Source: Myceligenerans pegani
GTDB taxonomy: Bacteria > Actinomycetota > Actinomycetes > Actinomycetales > Cellulomonadaceae
Length of the DNA: 64,000 nt
Direction: 5' to 3'
NCBI RefSeq assembly: GCF_014892515.1
Contig: NZ_JADBGR010000082.1
Span: 1-64,000 of the forward strand
The position numbers and the translations under genes were made by a program. The notes under the pieces are model-generated. The model worked only from the letters and a program-made list of their open reading frames with translations, did not search any database and was not told where the DNA came from. Positions 63,473 through 64,000 of the stretch are shown here, in pieces. Within the stretch, counting starts at the first letter, position 1; each line of letters opens with the position of its first letter.

Positions 63473-64000
63473 GGCCCGAGGCGGCACCGTCGCGGCCGTC
63501 CTCGCGGCGGTGCTCCTCCTCGGCGCGTGCGGCGGACCCGGTGACGACGGCGAGCCGCGGTCCCGCTCCGCGGAGACCGGCGGGACGTCACCGGAGTCAC
63601 CGGAGCCCGCCGGACAGGGCGACCTGCTGGACCGCTTGCGCGAGGGCGGGCTGACGCTCGTCATCCGGCACGCGGCCACGGACCGGTCGGACCCGGACGA
63701 CGCGGAGGTAGACCTGGACGACTGCTCGACCCAGCGCAACCTCTCCGACGAGGGTCGCACCGAGGCGGCGATGATCGGCGACGGCGTCGCCGATCTCGGG
63801 ATCCCGGTCGGCGCGGTCTGGGCGAGCCCCTACTGCCGCAGCCGGGACACCGCCGAGCTGGCCTTCGGCCGGGCCGAGGTGGTCGACGGGCTGGAACGCC
63901 TCTACCCCGTCCGTGACGAGCGGGCCGACGACCGCCTGAACGACCGCATCCTGGCGGAGGCGCCCCGGCCGGGCGAGCCGAACCTGGCCATCGTCAGCCA
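63459..64000 (+). CDS. Histidine phosphatase-family lipoprotein (3' end beyond window)
   Basis: A GTG at 63459 opens a frame that runs to the window end (180 codons, incomplete). It has a signal peptide with lipobox LLGAC, a Pro/Ser/Glu-rich linker, and a phosphoglycerate-mutase-like fold with the RH motif VIRHAATD, then ASPYCRSRDTAELAFG. A secreted, anchored phosphatase is likely; substrate unknown. Begins inside the doxX gene. Confidence 0.8.
   Translation, partial: MARGRARGGTVAAVLAAVLLLGACGGPGDDGEPRSRSAETGGTSPESPEPAGQGDLLDRLREGGLTLVIRHAATDRSDPDDAEVDLDDCSTQRNLSDEGRTEAAMIGDGVADLGIPVGAVWASPYCRSRDTAELAFGRAEVVDGLERLYPVRDERADDRLNDRILAEAPRPGEPNLAIVS

Overview
The window is high-GC DNA with GTG starts, 4-base stop/start overlaps and gene families typical of Actinobacteria. 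The mix of genes (a PII/GlnD/AmtB cluster, Smc, a DUF4233-Ndk pair, an actinobacterial ileS T-box, F420-linked families) points to the Micrococcales, perhaps near Cellulomonadaceae or Promicromonosporaceae; that placement is inference. I see no prophage, insertion sequence, CRISPR array, tRNA or rRNA. Most genes are on the minus strand up to about 34 kb; after that the strands are mixed.

Core region (1-16.8 kb, all minus): rpsP-khpA-rimM-trmD-rplS; a secreted-type or cytosolic amidohydrolase coupled to ffh; glnD-glnB-amtB for nitrogen control, with a probable GlnR site ahead of amtB; ftsY, a small membrane protein, smc, ndk and a DUF4233 protein. Between DUF4233 and folC (16.8-21.6 kb) lies a TetR gene and a complete PTS-dependent dihydroxyacetone kinase set (dhaM, dhaL, dhaK). 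A broken SpoU/TrmH methyltransferase gene follows.

Accessory region A (22.4-34.2 kb): a PPOX flavoprotein, a four-gene ABC exporter/two-component operon, a membrane protein, ileS with a clear T-box leader, a membrane-anchored molybdopterin oxidoreductase and an SDR.

Accessory region B (34.3-47.4 kb): a membrane protein of unknown role; a three-gene uptake ABC transporter resembling the proposed F420-0 transporter; an operon for tryptophan breakdown (kynA, an amidohydrolase, kynU, paaX-like regulator) whose last gene overlaps the transporter tail to tail; a deazaflavin-type (F420) oxidoreductase; two GNAT enzymes, a lipoprotein, an HhH-GPD repair protein, an orphan ArsR and a kinase-like phosphotransferase.

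Accessory region C (47.5-64 kb): a NADAR-domain protein next to a membrane-fused alpha/beta hydrolase; a copper-type cluster (DUF6153, DUF305, CopC-CopD fusion); a fatty-acid desaturase with a divergent DesK/DesR-like pair that share a near-identical 22-bp sequence; two TetR-controlled units with clear palindromic operators; an orphan cytochrome b lacking one histidine of each haem pair; an MFS exporter, a LysR regulator, DoxX and a partial lipoprotein histidine phosphatase cut by the window end.

The items I would look at first are the amidohydrolase in the kyn operon as a candidate formylkynurenine deformylase, the shared box of the desaturase regulon, the haem-ligand-deficient cytochrome b, the NADAR fusion, and the pairing of an F420-0-type importer with an F420-type enzyme.
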